Of a DNA stretch of 58,460 nucleotides, positions 18,213 through 27,036 are shown piece after piece (within the stretch, counting starts at the first letter, position 1; every line of letters begins with the position of its first letter). The stretch is from Aquabacterium sp. Lineage in GTDB: Bacteria > Pseudomonadota > Gammaproteobacteria > Burkholderiales > Burkholderiaceae_C. The notes beneath the pieces were generated by a model. The model had not been told where the DNA came from. It searched no databases and saw nothing but the letters and a program-made list of their open reading frames with translations. A program made the translations under genes and the position numbers. The stretch is taken from positions 1 to 58,460 of the forward strand of contig NZ_JAUSAR010000131.1 of assembly GCF_030652515.1 (NCBI RefSeq), in the 5' to 3' direction.

Positions 18213-19321
18213 GCCGCGCCGCTGATCACACCACCACCCAAACAAACCTCACCGTCATACAACACGGCCGACTGTCCTGGCGTCACGGCCCATTGCGCTT
18301 GGGCAAAGCTCAGCTTCAGATGGGCGTCGTTGGCGGCTTCAATGACGCAAGCCGCGTCCGCCTGCCGATAGCGTGTCTTGGCCGCACAAGGCCCCAAAGG
18401 CGGCGCCACGCCCGCCACCCAGCTCAAGTCATCGGCCGTCAATGCATGCGATTGCAGCCAGGGGTGATCGTGCCCCTGCACCACGTACAGCACATTGGCA
18501 GCCATGTCCTTGCGGGCCACGAACCAGGCGTCGTGCTCACCGCCACCGCGTGGTGCGCCTTTTTCTTTCACGCCCCCAATGCCGATGCCTTTGCGCTGGC
18601 CCAGCGTGTAAAAGCTCAAGCCCACATGCTCGCCCAAGGTGCGGCCCCGGTCGTCCTTGATCACACCCGGTTGGTTCGACAGGTACTGGTTCAAAAACTC
18701 GCGGAATGGCCGTTCGCCGATGAAGCAGATGCCGGTGGAATCCTTCTTCTTCGCATTGGGCAGGCCGATCTCGGCCGCGATGCGCCGCACCTCGGTCTTG
18801 GGCAACTCGCCCACGGGGAACATCGTCTTGCTCAACTGAGCCTGGTTCAGGCGGTGCAAAAAGTAGCTCTGGTCCTTCAGCGGATCCAGGCCTTTGAGCA
18901 ACTCAAACCGGCCGTCGCGTTCACGCACCCGGGCGTAGTGCCCCGTGGCGATCTTCTCGGCGCCCAGGCGCATGGCGTGGTCCAGAAAAGCCTTGAACTT
19001 GATCTCGGCATTGCACAGCACATCGGGGTTGGGGGTGCGGCCCGCCTGGTATTCGCGCAAAAAATCGGCAAAGACACGGTCTTTGTAATTGGCCGCGAAG
19101 TTGACGTGCTCGATCTCGATGCCCAGCACGTCGGCCACGCTGGCCGCGTCCAGAAAATCCTGCCGCGTCGAGCAATATTCGCTGTCGTCGTCATCTTCCC
19201 AGTTCTTCATGAAGATGCCGACCACCTCGTGGCCCTGCTGCTTGAGCAGGTGGGCGGTGACCGCCGAATCGACGCCGCCGCTCAGGCCAACGACGATGCG
19301 CTGCGGCCGGACGGCGCTCAT
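18209..19321 (-). CDS. mnmA: tRNA-specific 2-thiouridylase
   Basis: Installs 2-thiouridine at wobble U34 of Lys, Glu and Gln tRNAs. The 370 residues are typical. The PP-loop [15 protein letters not shown] is near residue 13, [12 protein letters not shown] near 36, the catalytic [11 protein letters not shown] with its first Cys near 100, ATGHYAR near 125, and the second catalytic Cys in [17 protein letters not shown] near 200. ATG 19321 overlaps the NUDIX stop. The operon order nudJ-mnmA is the same as in E. coli. Confidence 0.97.
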   Translation of the reverse strand: MSAVRPQRIVVGLSGGVDSAVTAHLLKQQGHEVVGIFMKNWEDDDDSEYCSTRQDFLDAASVADVLGIEIEHVNFAANYKDRVFADFLREYQAGRTPNPDVLCNAEIKFKAFLDHAMRLGAEKIATGHYARVRERDGRFELLKGLDPLKDQSYFLHRLNQAQLSKTMFPVGELPKTEVRRIAAEIGLPNAKKKDSTGICFIGERPFREFLNQYLSNQPGVIKDDRGRTLGEHVGLSFYTLGQRKGIGIGGVKEKGAPRGGGEHDAWFVARKDMAANVLYVVQGHDHPWLQSHALTADDLSWVAGVAPPLGPCAAKTRYRQADAACVIEAANDAHLKLSFAQAQWAVTPGQSAVLYDGEVCLGGGVISGAA

Positions 19322-19872
19322 GCCGAGCGGACGGCGGCCGGGGGTGCGAAGACGCTGTCGTGGATGGTCAGGATCGACAAGGGGTAGCGTGCGCCCGACA
19401 GGTAGGTTTCCAGGCACTCCAGCACCAGCGGGCTGCGGTGGCGCTCGGGGCAGGCGCGGATCTCGTCGGCCGTCATCCACACGGCGCGCACGATGCCTTC
19501 GTCCAGCTCCAGGGTGGGATCGGGTTCGGACACGGTGCCAAAGAAGGTCAAACGCAGGTAGGTGATGTCCTCGCCCGTGCGCGTGCGCCGAAACCGCGAC
19601 ATGTACATGCCCAGAAAGCCCTGGGGCGTGAACTCGCAGGCGGTTTCTTCCAGCGTCTCGCGCATCACGCCCTGCAAGGGGGATTCGCCCGGGTCCAGGT
19701 GGCCGGCCGGGTTGTTCAGCAACAGGCCATCGCTGGTCTGCTCTTCCACCAGCAGAAAGCGACCGTCGCGTTCAACCACCGCCGCCACGGTGACGTTGGG
19801 CTTCCAGCGTTGCGAGGGGACGGGGGTGGAGCCAGCCTTGGCCTCCGCTTCCAAAATATCGGCGGTCTTCAT
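19318..19872 (-). CDS. nudJ: NUDIX hydrolase, NudJ-type phosphatase
   Basis: A 184-residue NUDIX protein with an intact box [20 protein letters not shown] (GX5EX7REUXEEXGU) near residues 62-81. E. coli NudJ hydrolyses the thiamine precursor HMP-PP and nucleoside di/triphosphates and is encoded directly before mnmA. That shared position is why I use the symbol. The start is ATG 19872 ([12 protein letters not shown]); a TTG at 19893 is possible but adds an unconvincing tail. It is the first gene of the 4-base-overlap chain ending with the thioesterase. Confidence 0.85.
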   Translation of the reverse strand: MKTADILEAEAKAGSTPVPSQRWKPNVTVAAVVERDGRFLLVEEQTSDGLLLNNPAGHLDPGESPLQGVMRETLEETACEFTPQGFLGMYMSRFRRTRTGEDITYLRLTFFGTVSEPDPTLELDEGIVRAVWMTADEIRACPERHRSPLVLECLETYLSGARYPLSILTIHDSVFAPPAAVRSA

Positions 19873-20058
19873 GAGCGCAGGATTATCCGTCAATGGTGTG
19901 TCTGTGTGTGGCTAACGTGATTCTTCACAATGTGACAACGCTCACCCTCACATTTGAGGGTTTGGCCGCCATGGTGACATGGAGAATGTGGGATTGTTGT
20001 GTATGCTGGCGGGTTTGGCGCGAACCACGCCTGCCGCCCCCCTAGATTAGGAGACAGT

Positions 20059-21174
20059 ATGCTGATTGGCATACCCTTGGAGACCGCTGTCGGTGAAAGC
20101 CGCGTGGCCGTGACCCCCGAGACGGTGAAGAAATTGAAGGCGCAAGGGCACACCCTTCGCGTCCAGTCCGGTGCCGGCATTGCCGCCAGCGTGACCGACG
20201 AAGCCTATGTGGCCGCGGGCGCCGAAATCACCGATGTGGCGGGCGCGTTTGGCGCCGACATGGTGCTCAAGGTGCGCGCGCCCTTCGCCAACGAGCTGTC
20301 GCTGCTCAAGCCCGGCGCGGTCGTGGTGGGCATGCTCAACCCGTTTGACAAGGGCGGGCTGCAGGCGCTGACCGAGGCCCAGGCCACCGGCTTCGCGCTG
20401 GAGGCTGCGCCCCGCACCACCCGTGCGCAAAGCATGGACGTGCTGTCTTCGCAGGCCAACCTGGCGGGCTACAAGGCCGTCATGATCGCCGCCGACAAGT
20501 ACCAGCGCATCTTCCCGATGCTGATGACCGCTGCGGGCACCGTCAAGGCCGCTCGCGTGGTGATCCTGGGCGTGGGCGTGGCCGGTTTGCAAGCCATCGC
20601 CACGGCCAAGCGCCTGGGCGCGGTCATCGAAGCGTCTGACGTGCGCCCTTCGGTGAAGGAGCAGGTCGAATCGCTGGGCGCCAAGTTCATCGACGTGCCG
20701 TATGAAACGGCCGAAGAAAAAGAAGCCGCCGAAGGCGTGGGGGGCTATGCCCGCCCCATGCCCCAAAGCTGGCTGGACCGCCAGAAGGTGGAAGTGGCCA
20801 AGCGCGTGGCCGCCGCCGACATCGTCATCACCACCGCCTTGATCCCCGGCCGCGCCGCGCCCGTGCTGGTGACCGAGGACATGGTCAGGGCCATGAAGCC
20901 CGGCTCGGTGATCGTGGACCTGGCCGCCGCCCAGGGGGGCAACTGCCCATTGACCGAAGCGGGTCAGGTTGTGGTCAAGCATGGCGTGACCCTGGTGGGC
21001 GAAACCAACCTGCCCGCCCTGGTGGCCGCCGATGCCTCGGCCCTGTACGCGCGCAATGTGCTGGACTTCCTGAAGCTGGTCTTCAACAAGGAAGGCCAGT
21101 TCCACGTGGACCTGGAAGACGACATCGTCAAGGCTTGCCTGGTGTGCCAGGGCGGCCAGCTGCTGCGCGCCTGA
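20059..21174 (+). CDS. pntAA: NAD(P) transhydrogenase subunit alpha part 1
   Basis: NAD(H)-binding domain I of the proton-translocating transhydrogenase, which makes NADPH from NADH using the proton gradient. The 371 residues carry [17 protein letters not shown] at the N-terminus, [17 protein letters not shown] near 134, the nucleotide-binding [22 protein letters not shown] near 172, and the mobile-loop region [20 protein letters not shown] near 245. Membrane domain II is a separate gene (pntAB), as in Rhodospirillum. ATG 20059 follows TTAGGAGA. Unusually, panD lies between it and pntAB. Confidence 0.96.
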   Translation: MLIGIPLETAVGESRVAVTPETVKKLKAQGHTLRVQSGAGIAASVTDEAYVAAGAEITDVAGAFGADMVLKVRAPFANELSLLKPGAVVVGMLNPFDKGGLQALTEAQATGFALEAAPRTTRAQSMDVLSSQANLAGYKAVMIAADKYQRIFPMLMTAAGTVKAARVVILGVGVAGLQAIATAKRLGAVIEASDVRPSVKEQVESLGAKFIDVPYETAEEKEAAEGVGGYARPMPQSWLDRQKVEVAKRVAAADIVITTALIPGRAAPVLVTEDMVRAMKPGSVIVDLAAAQGGNCPLTEAGQVVVKHGVTLVGETNLPALVAADASALYARNVLDFLKLVFNKEGQFHVDLEDDIVKACLVCQGGQLLRA

Positions 21175-21197
21175 TTGACGAGATCGAGGAGACTGAT

Positions 21198-21560
21198 ATG
21201 CAACGCAACATGCTGCGTGCCAAGCTGCACCGCGCCACCGTGACCGAGGCCGACCTGAACTATGAAGGTTCTTGCGGCATCGACGAGAACCTGCTCGAGG
21301 CAGCCGACATGAAAGAGTTCGAGTACATCGAGCTCTACAACATCAACAACGGCGAGCGCTTCTCGACCTACGTCATCAAGGCTGCTCGCGGCTCCGGCGT
21401 GATCTCGCTGAACGGCGCGGCCGCGCGCAAGGCGCACGTGGGCGACCTGCTCATCATCTGCACCTACGCGCCCATGACCGAGGCCGAAGTGGCCAGCTAC
21501 AAGCCCAAGGTGGTCTTGCTCGACGAGGGCAATGCCATCAAAGAGATCCGCAAGTTCTGA
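21198..21560 (+). CDS. panD: aspartate 1-decarboxylase, inside the pnt operon
   Basis: Makes beta-alanine from aspartate for pantothenate and CoA. The 120 residues match the family. The self-cleavage site Gly24-Ser25 sits in NYEGSCGID and generates the pyruvoyl cofactor. Further landmarks are [38 protein letters not shown] (with the Arg and Tyr of the active site) and [21 protein letters not shown] 21198 has AGATCGAGGAGA before it. It lies 23 bases behind pntAA and 26 bases before pntAB on the same strand, so it is co-transcribed with the transhydrogenase subunits. Confidence 0.96.
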   Translation: MQRNMLRAKLHRATVTEADLNYEGSCGIDENLLEAADMKEFEYIELYNINNGERFSTYVIKAARGSGVISLNGAAARKAHVGDLLIICTYAPMTEAEVASYKPKVVLLDEGNAIKEIRKF

Positions 21561-21586
21561 CCTCATTCAATCTATCTGGAGACACG

Positions 21587-21904
21587 ATGGAAGCCCTTGC
21601 TCAAGTCGACCATGTCGTCATCAACCTGTCCATTTTCGTGCTGGCCATTTATGTGGGCTATCACGTGGTGTGGACGGTGACACCGGCATTGCACACCCCC
21701 CTCATGGCCGTGACCAACGCGGTGTCGGCCATCGTCATCGTGGGTGCCATGCTGGCCGCCGCGCTGACCGTCACGCCGCTGGGCAAGACCATGGGCGTGC
21801 TCGCTGTGGCGCTGGCCGCGGTCAATGTGTTCGGGGGCTTTTTGGTCACCCGGCGCATGCTCGAGATGTTCAAGAAGAAAGAAAAGAAAGCGGGAGCCAA
21901 GTAA
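21587..21904 (+). CDS. pntAB: NAD(P) transhydrogenase subunit alpha part 2
   Basis: The small membrane subunit (105 residues) of the split alpha chain. It has three or four transmembrane helices (VVINLSIFVLAIYVGYHVVW, MAVTNAVSAIVIVGAMLAAAL, VLAVALAAVNVFGGFLV) and a Lys-rich cytoplasmic tail. HTPLMAVTNAVSAI is the conserved domain II signature. ATG 21587 follows TCTGGAGA. Its stop is directly followed by the pntB start, with no gap. Confidence 0.95.
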   Translation: MEALAQVDHVVINLSIFVLAIYVGYHVVWTVTPALHTPLMAVTNAVSAIVIVGAMLAAALTVTPLGKTMGVLAVALAAVNVFGGFLVTRRMLEMFKKKEKKAGAK

Positions 21905-23359
21905 ATGAGCATGAACCTCATCGCTTTGCTCTACCTGTTCGCCTCGGTGTGTTTCATCCAGGCGCTCAAGGGCTTGAGCCACCCCACCACGTCGATCCGG
22001 GGCAACTTCTTCGGCATGGTCGGCATGACCATCGCCGTGCTGACCACCGTGGGCCTGATCCACGGCCAGGCGCAATCGCTGGGCATTGATTTTGGCGCGG
22101 GCCTGGCCTATGTGCTGGGCGCGCTGGTAATTGGCGGTGGCGCTGGCGCCATCATGGCCAAGCGCGTCGAGATGACCAAGATGCCAGAGCTGGTCGCTTT
22201 CATGCACAGCATGATCGGCCTGGCAGCGGTGTTCATCGCGGTGGCCGTGGTGGCCGAGCCCTATGCCTTCCAGATCGTGCCCAAGCCGATCGACGGCACG
22301 GTGCCGCTGATCCCGGTGGGTAACCTGCTGGAGCTGTCCTTGGGGGCGGCCATTGGCGCCATCACCTTCAGCGGTTCGGTCATCGCTTTCGGCAAGCTGA
22401 GCGGCAAGTACAAGTTCCGCCTGTTCCAGGGGGCGCCGGTGAGCTTCAAGGGTCAGCACATGCTGAACCTGGTGCTGGGCCTGGCCCTGGTCGGCCTGAT
22501 TGGCACCTTCATGGCCACGCAGCGCATGGACCTGTTCGTGGCGCTGATCGTGCTCAGTTTTGTGCTGGGCGTGCTGATCATCATCCCGATTGGCGGCGCC
22601 GACATGCCGGTGGTGGTGTCCATGTTGAACAGCTATTCGGGCTGGGCGGCGGCGGGCATTGGCTTCTCGCTGAACAACTCGATGCTGATCATCGCGGGTT
22701 CGCTGGTGGGCTCATCAGGCGCGATCCTGAGCTACATCATGTGCAAGGCCATGAACCGGTCTTTCTTCAACGTGATTTTGGGTGGCTTTGGTGGCGAAGC
22801 GGGCCCTGCGGCCGCCGCTGGCTCGCAGGCAGCGCGTCCGGTCAAGAGCGGTTCGGCTGACGATGCCGCCTTTGTGCTGGGCAATGCCGAGACCGTGATC
22901 ATCGTGCCGGGCTACGGCCTGGCCGTGGCGCGCGCGCAGCATGCCGTGAAGGAGCTGGCCGCCAAGCTCACTGAAAAGGGCATCACGGTGAAGTACGCGA
23001 TCCACCCGGTGGCAGGCCGCATGCCGGGCCACATGAACGTGCTGCTGGCCGAGGCGGAAGTGCCTTACGACCAGGTGTTCGAGATGGAAGACATCAATGG
23101 CGAATTTGGCCAGGCTGATGTGGCGATCATCTTGGGGGCCAACGACGTGGTGAACCCTGCGGCGCACATCAAGGGCAGCCCGATTTATGGCATGCCGATT
23201 CTGGAAGCGTACAAGGCCAAGACGATCATCGTGAACAAGCGTTCGATGGCGGCGGGTTATGCCGGTCTGGACAACGAGCTGTTCTACAGCGACAAGACCA
23301 TGATGGTGTTTGGCGATGCCAAGAAGGTGGTTGAGGACATGGTCAAGGCGGTGGAGTGA
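21905..23359 (+). CDS. pntB: NAD(P) transhydrogenase subunit beta
   Basis: A 484-residue subunit: an N-terminal membrane part (about 9 helices to residue ~260; GADMPVVVSMLNSYSGWAAAGIGF is the family signature) and a C-terminal NADP(H)-binding domain III (~300-484). The latter contains TVIIVPGYGLAVARAQHAV, VAGRMPGHMNVLLAEA and the NADP-binding end IIVNKRSMAAGYAGLDN. The proton channel is formed with PntAB. It closes the pntAA-panD-pntAB-pntB operon and is followed by a strong terminator. Confidence 0.97.
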   Translation: MSMNLIALLYLFASVCFIQALKGLSHPTTSIRGNFFGMVGMTIAVLTTVGLIHGQAQSLGIDFGAGLAYVLGALVIGGGAGAIMAKRVEMTKMPELVAFMHSMIGLAAVFIAVAVVAEPYAFQIVPKPIDGTVPLIPVGNLLELSLGAAIGAITFSGSVIAFGKLSGKYKFRLFQGAPVSFKGQHMLNLVLGLALVGLIGTFMATQRMDLFVALIVLSFVLGVLIIIPIGGADMPVVVSMLNSYSGWAAAGIGFSLNNSMLIIAGSLVGSSGAILSYIMCKAMNRSFFNVILGGFGGEAGPAAAAGSQAARPVKSGSADDAAFVLGNAETVIIVPGYGLAVARAQHAVKELAAKLTEKGITVKYAIHPVAGRMPGHMNVLLAEAEVPYDQVFEMEDINGEFGQADVAIILGANDVVNPAAHIKGSPIYGMPILEAYKAKTIIVNKRSMAAGYAGLDNELFYSDKTMMVFGDAKKVVEDMVKAVE

Positions 23360-23387
23360 ATCCCACGGCTGCATGGCCTGGATGAAA

Positions 23388-23418
23388 TAAAAAAGCCCCA
23401 GCGTGCTGGGGCTTTTTT
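23388..23418. terminator. bidirectional intrinsic terminator
   Basis: A 9-bp stem AGCCCCAGC/GCTGGGGCT (23394-23402, 23405-23413) is flanked by an A6 run on the left and a T6 run on the right. It can end transcripts of pntB (plus) and of the PEP-CTERM gene (minus), whose ends face each other here. Confidence 0.9.
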
Positions 23419-23439
23419 CATGGCGCGGACCTTGGTGGG

Positions 23440-24069
23440 TCAAGCCTGCCGGCGGCGCTTGTTCAGGCCAATCACGCCCACCAGGCCCAGGCCGGTGAGC
23501 AAAAGGCTTGAAGGCTCGGGAACCGCAGCCACCTGGTATTGGGAGAGGACGTTCACCGCCCCTTGTGTCCACAGCTTGCCAAAGTCCTGGTAGGCCTTCT
23601 GGTCTTGGTAGGCGAACAAAAAGCCATACACAAATGGGTCGTAGGGCAACTGATGGCTGTCGATGAAGGTGTTGCCGGGGGCGAACTCCAGGGCGAAGAA
23701 CCATGTTGATGGCGCATAGAGGCTGATGAACCCTTGAGTGCCCATGCCAGGAATGGTCAGGGTTGGGGTGGCTGGGTCAAACGCTTCATTGAGTGTCACG
23801 GTTTTGCCGGCATGGGTCATGGTCATGGTGATGCCACCGCCCAGCCAGGCCTGCGTGCTTCCCAGCGTTTCCGGGTTGAACGCCGAGATCTTGCTGGAGT
23901 CGATGGTGACCGTGTGCAAGACATCGAGTGACTTGTCCGGGGCCGCATCGCCGGCGTCGGGGTTGGCCAAAAAGTTGAACTGGTACAGCGTGGCAGACGC
24001 GGTGACTGGGTTGAGGCCCAGTGACAGGCCCATGGCGATGGGGGCCAAAATGCCCAAGGCAGATTTCAT
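23440..24069 (-). CDS. PEP-CTERM exported protein of unknown function
   Basis: A 209-residue exported protein. Its signal peptide (MKSALGILAPIAMGLSLGL, cleavage near TASA) is followed by a beta-rich body without a known domain and a textbook PEP-CTERM tag VPEPSSLLLTGLGLVGVIGL with NKRRRQA after it. The exosortase that would process it is not in this window. The body (FNFLANPDAGDAAPDKS, GTQGFISLYAPSTWFFALEFAPGN) looks like the secreted matrix proteins common in PEP-CTERM bacteria. It is a single-gene unit between the pntB terminator and the RTX terminator. Confidence 0.85.
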   Translation of the reverse strand: MKSALGILAPIAMGLSLGLNPVTASATLYQFNFLANPDAGDAAPDKSLDVLHTVTIDSSKISAFNPETLGSTQAWLGGGITMTMTHAGKTVTLNEAFDPATPTLTIPGMGTQGFISLYAPSTWFFALEFAPGNTFIDSHQLPYDPFVYGFLFAYQDQKAYQDFGKLWTQGAVNVLSQYQVAAVPEPSSLLLTGLGLVGVIGLNKRRRQA

Positions 24070-24176
24070 GTGTTTCCCTGTGTGTTGATTGATGGTCCGC
24101 AGCCATCATGCCTTGGTCAAAAGCGAGGCGCCACCACTTGGATGGTGGGGAGGGTTTGCCGGGGCTGACGCGCGTG

Positions 24177-24201
24177 AAAAAGCCGGGCAGTGCCCGGCTT
24201 C
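24177..24201 (-). terminator. intrinsic terminator of the RTX gene
   Basis: AGCCGGGCA/TGCCCGGCT stem (24181-24189, 24191-24199) with an A5 run at 24177-24181, which reads as a T5 run after the stem on the minus strand. It sits about 40 bases behind the RTX stop. Confidence 0.85.
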
Positions 24202-24235
24202 TGGCTTGTCAAGCCTTGGGTGGATTACTGCTGAC

Positions 24236-26140
24236 TCATGCCCAGTTGGCGGCGATCACCGGGTTGAGGGCGGCCTGGTAGTTGGCGGGCAAGGTGGTCT
24301 GGCCTGCGGCTGGTGGCGTGAAGCTGGCCATGGCGTTGACCAGGTTGTCCACGTTGCTGGCCGCCAGCGTCTTACCGTCTGACAATTTCACGCTTTCGAC
24401 CTGGTTGGCTGCCGAGGTGTACCAGTTGTTGACGGTGAACTTGTCGTTCGTGCCAATGACGGAGATCTCCAGGTTGTTGCCAACGTGGCGCAGCCAGAGT
24501 TGGTTGGCGGTGACGCCTGACAGGACGTCCAGGCGGTCGGTGCCACCGGAGTCGGACAGGGTGTCGATGCCTTGGTTGCGGCCCCAGATGTAGGTGTCGT
24601 TGGAGGTGGTGGAGGTGTCGATCAAGGTGTCGTTGTCAGCTCCGCCGTTATAGGTGTCGTTGCCTTCGCCTCCGTCCAACGAGTCGTTGCCTTCATCGCC
24701 ATGCAACATGTCATTGCCAAGCCAGCCCTCGATCTGGTCAGTACCTCTACCTCCGCGAAGCGTATCGTTGCCACTTCCGGTGGAACTACCAATGACTCCT
24801 AATATGTTCGAGTCGCCCCAGACGTAGTCGTACCCGTCGCCACCAATAATGGAGTCGTCGCCTTCGCCTCCTGCCAGGATGTCGTCGCTACCGCTACCTA
24901 AGATGGTGTCGTTGCCACCCATTCCGGCAATAGGACTCCCGCCGCTGCTCGCGATGAGAGTATTGTCAAGAGCGTTACCTCGGGCAAAACCGCCGACCAT
25001 CAGAGTCAGATTCTCAATATTCTCGGCCAGGTTATACGGATCGTATGTGTCCGAAAGAAGAATGACCGTATCGGTACCGGTGGTGCCGGTCTCCTTGACG
25101 CGGTTGAATGTTAGGTTGCCAAAGTCATCTTCAGTGTTGACGACGTAATAAGTGTCGTCGCCATTTCCGCCGTACATAGTGCTGTTGCCAAATGCGCCGT
25201 ATAGGGTATCGTTACCCTCGCCTCCGTACAGCGAGTCATTTCCGCCACCCCCTTCGATGTAGTCGTTACCAGCTCCGGCATCCACGGAGTCATTGCCTTC
25301 ACCCGCCCAAATGATGTCGTTTCCGATGCCGGAGAAGATCGTGTCGTTACCGCCCCGGCTGTCAATGAAATCAGCAGCATCCGATCCAGTGATGAGGTTG
25401 CCCAATGCATTGCCATGCGCTAGCACCCCCGCCAGCAAGGTCAGGTTCTCCACATTGTTGGCCAGCGTGTAGTCGCTGTCATAGGTGAACACGGTGTCAA
25501 CGCCTGAGGTGGCCGAGTTGCCCTCGATCACCTGATCGCGGTGCAGCACGCCTTCGTCGTCCCAGTAGTTGGTCACGTAGTAGGTGTCGTTGCCGTCACC
25601 ACCGGTCATGGTGTCCGTGCCCAGGCCGCCGTAGAGACCGTCGTTGCCTTCGCCGCCGTCCAGCGCGTCATTGCCTTCATCGCCATAAAGGGTGTCGTTG
25701 CCTTGGCCGCCCACGATGGTGTCATCGCCACCGCGGCCGTAGAGGTAGTCAACGGCCGCAGAGCCGGTGATGCGATTGGCGAGGGCGTTGCCGATGCCCA
25801 GGCCACCTGCGAGCAGCGTCAGGTTCTCGACGTTCCTGGCCAAGGTGTAGCCACTGTCGGACGTGATGACGGTGTCGGTGCCTGACAAGGCCGTGTCCAG
25901 CTCGACCACTTTGTCCAGGTGAAAGATGTCGCCGTCTTGGGCGAAGGTCACGTGGTAGGTGTCGTCGCCATTGCCGCCGACCATGGAGTCGTCGCCAGTG
26001 CCACCTTCGAGGGTGTCGTTGCCGGTGCCGCCCAGCAAGGTGTCGTTGCCACCCAGGCCTTGGAGGACATCGCTGGTGCCAAAGGCACTTCGATCGATGT
26101 TGTCGTTGAGCGTGTCTGAGCCAATGTAAATGTTAGCCAT
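24236..26140 (-). CDS. RTX calcium-binding protein, type I secretion substrate
   Basis: A 634-residue secreted protein made mostly of RTX nonapeptides (GGNGDDTYH, GGEGNDSLDGG and others). They are arranged in three to four modules of about 110 residues, each ending in a conserved ENLTL...GNALxN(R/L/T)(I/L) segment. The last ~90 residues (LRHVGNNLEISVIG, NQVESVKLSDGKTL, ending VIAANWA) look like the HCBP-related domain with an uncleaved C-terminal type I signal. Calcium would fold it outside the cell. ATG 26140 gives MANIYIGSDTLND; the longer frame lacks support. The exporter (28252-31982) lies upstream on the same strand. The third module differs in codon use from its neighbours. Confidence 0.92.
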   Translation of the reverse strand: MANIYIGSDTLNDNIDRSAFGTSDVLQGLGGNDTLLGGTGNDTLEGGTGDDSMVGGNGDDTYHVTFAQDGDIFHLDKVVELDTALSGTDTVITSDSGYTLARNVENLTLLAGGLGIGNALANRITGSAAVDYLYGRGGDDTIVGGQGNDTLYGDEGNDALDGGEGNDGLYGGLGTDTMTGGDGNDTYYVTNYWDDEGVLHRDQVIEGNSATSGVDTVFTYDSDYTLANNVENLTLLAGVLAHGNALGNLITGSDAADFIDSRGGNDTIFSGIGNDIIWAGEGNDSVDAGAGNDYIEGGGGNDSLYGGEGNDTLYGAFGNSTMYGGNGDDTYYVVNTEDDFGNLTFNRVKETGTTGTDTVILLSDTYDPYNLAENIENLTLMVGGFARGNALDNTLIASSGGSPIAGMGGNDTILGSGSDDILAGGEGDDSIIGGDGYDYVWGDSNILGVIGSSTGSGNDTLRGGRGTDQIEGWLGNDMLHGDEGNDSLDGGEGNDTYNGGADNDTLIDTSTTSNDTYIWGRNQGIDTLSDSGGTDRLDVLSGVTANQLWLRHVGNNLEISVIGTNDKFTVNNWYTSAANQVESVKLSDGKTLAASNVDNLVNAMASFTPPAAGQTTLPANYQAALNPVIAANWA

Positions 26141-26430
26141 GTTGAGAAATTCCCTTGTGAAAGGTTTGTTGGAGAAAAGTCCGAAACGGACGAGCGAGCA
26201 CACCCACGCCTCGGCGGGTGCCGTGGCGTGTTGGTTGGGTGTTTGGTGGCCGGAAGGCGAACGGCTCAACGCAAGGCGATGCTTGCTGGAGCGTCAGTCA
26301 CCCATGGCGTGAGTTACGGGCGAGCGTGGAGGCGCATTTGTTTTCCCTGAGTTGATGATGGATGCCGAGTGATCCGTGGCGCATCGTTTGATGTGCGCCG
26401 ATCGGATCGGGCGTGTTCTTCAAGCCTTGT
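26141..26430. other. intergenic region between RTX gene and methyltransferase
   Basis: About 290 bases without a gene. It should hold the RTX promoter on the minus strand (AAGGGAATTTC is the likely ribosome-binding area just before ATG 26140). I see no terminator-like hairpin, so read-through from the methyltransferase is possible. Confidence 0.4.
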
Positions 26431-27036
26431 TCATGCCTTGGACGGAAAATGGCTTTTGGCCAGAGCGTGCACGCTCTGCTCATCGCTGACCTGTTTGGTG
26501 GCCATGGCCCACAAGTCAAGAAAGCGATGTCTGGCGACCGTGGCCATGCTTTTAAACCCGGCTTGTTTCAAAGTGATGGCAATGGATGATTGTGTGAATC
26601 CGCAGCGATGCGCCATGAACAGGTTGCCCTGCGCCATGGCGGGGCGGTGGCCGTAAAGGATGTCCAGTGGCGAGATGGGGCCTGCGGGCGACTGGTAGGC
26701 TGGCTCCAGCAGCTTGTCCTCGGCCACCAGGGTGCACACCGATTTCAGATCGGGGCAGGTGATGACCACGAAACCATCCGGCTTGAGCACCCTGAGGAAC
26801 TCGCGCAATGCCACTGGCACCTCGTGCGGGTACAGGTGCTCGATGTTGTGGCTTGAAAAAATCGCATCGACGCTTTCGTCGGCCACGGCGGACATGTCGG
26901 TCATGCTGCCCACCACGTCGGGCTGCACCGCCATGTCGATGTCCAGCCGAAGCTCTTTCCATTCAGGCGTGTTGAAGCCGGGTGTCGTTTGCGCGATGCG
27001 CTTTGGGCCGCAGCCCACATGCAGGAGCGTTTTCAT
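26431..27036 (-). CDS. class I SAM-dependent methyltransferase
   Basis: A 201-residue Methyltransf_11-type enzyme. It starts with the SAM-binding LLHVGCGPKRI at residues 4-14, then LRLDIDMAVQPDVVGSMTDM (acidic loop), VDAIFSSHNIEHLYPHE near 58 and LREFLRVLKPDGFVVITCPD near 78. Proteins of this type commonly methylate glycans in surface-polysaccharide clusters. The start overlaps the stop of the glycosyltransferase gene by four bases, so the pair is translationally coupled. Whether the target is a glycan, the RTX protein or something else is not shown. Confidence 0.88.
   Translation of the reverse strand: MKTLLHVGCGPKRIAQTTPGFNTPEWKELRLDIDMAVQPDVVGSMTDMSAVADESVDAIFSSHNIEHLYPHEVPVALREFLRVLKPDGFVVITCPDLKSVCTLVAEDKLLEPAYQSPAGPISPLDILYGHRPAMAQGNLFMAHRCGFTQSSIAITLKQAGFKSMATVARHRFLDLWAMATKQVSDEQSVHALAKSHFPSKA

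Noticed and set aside
24236..26140. Regularly spaced repeats as a CRISPR array
   Set aside because: The repeats encode RTX nonapeptides in one long frame and lack constant repeat/spacer lengths.
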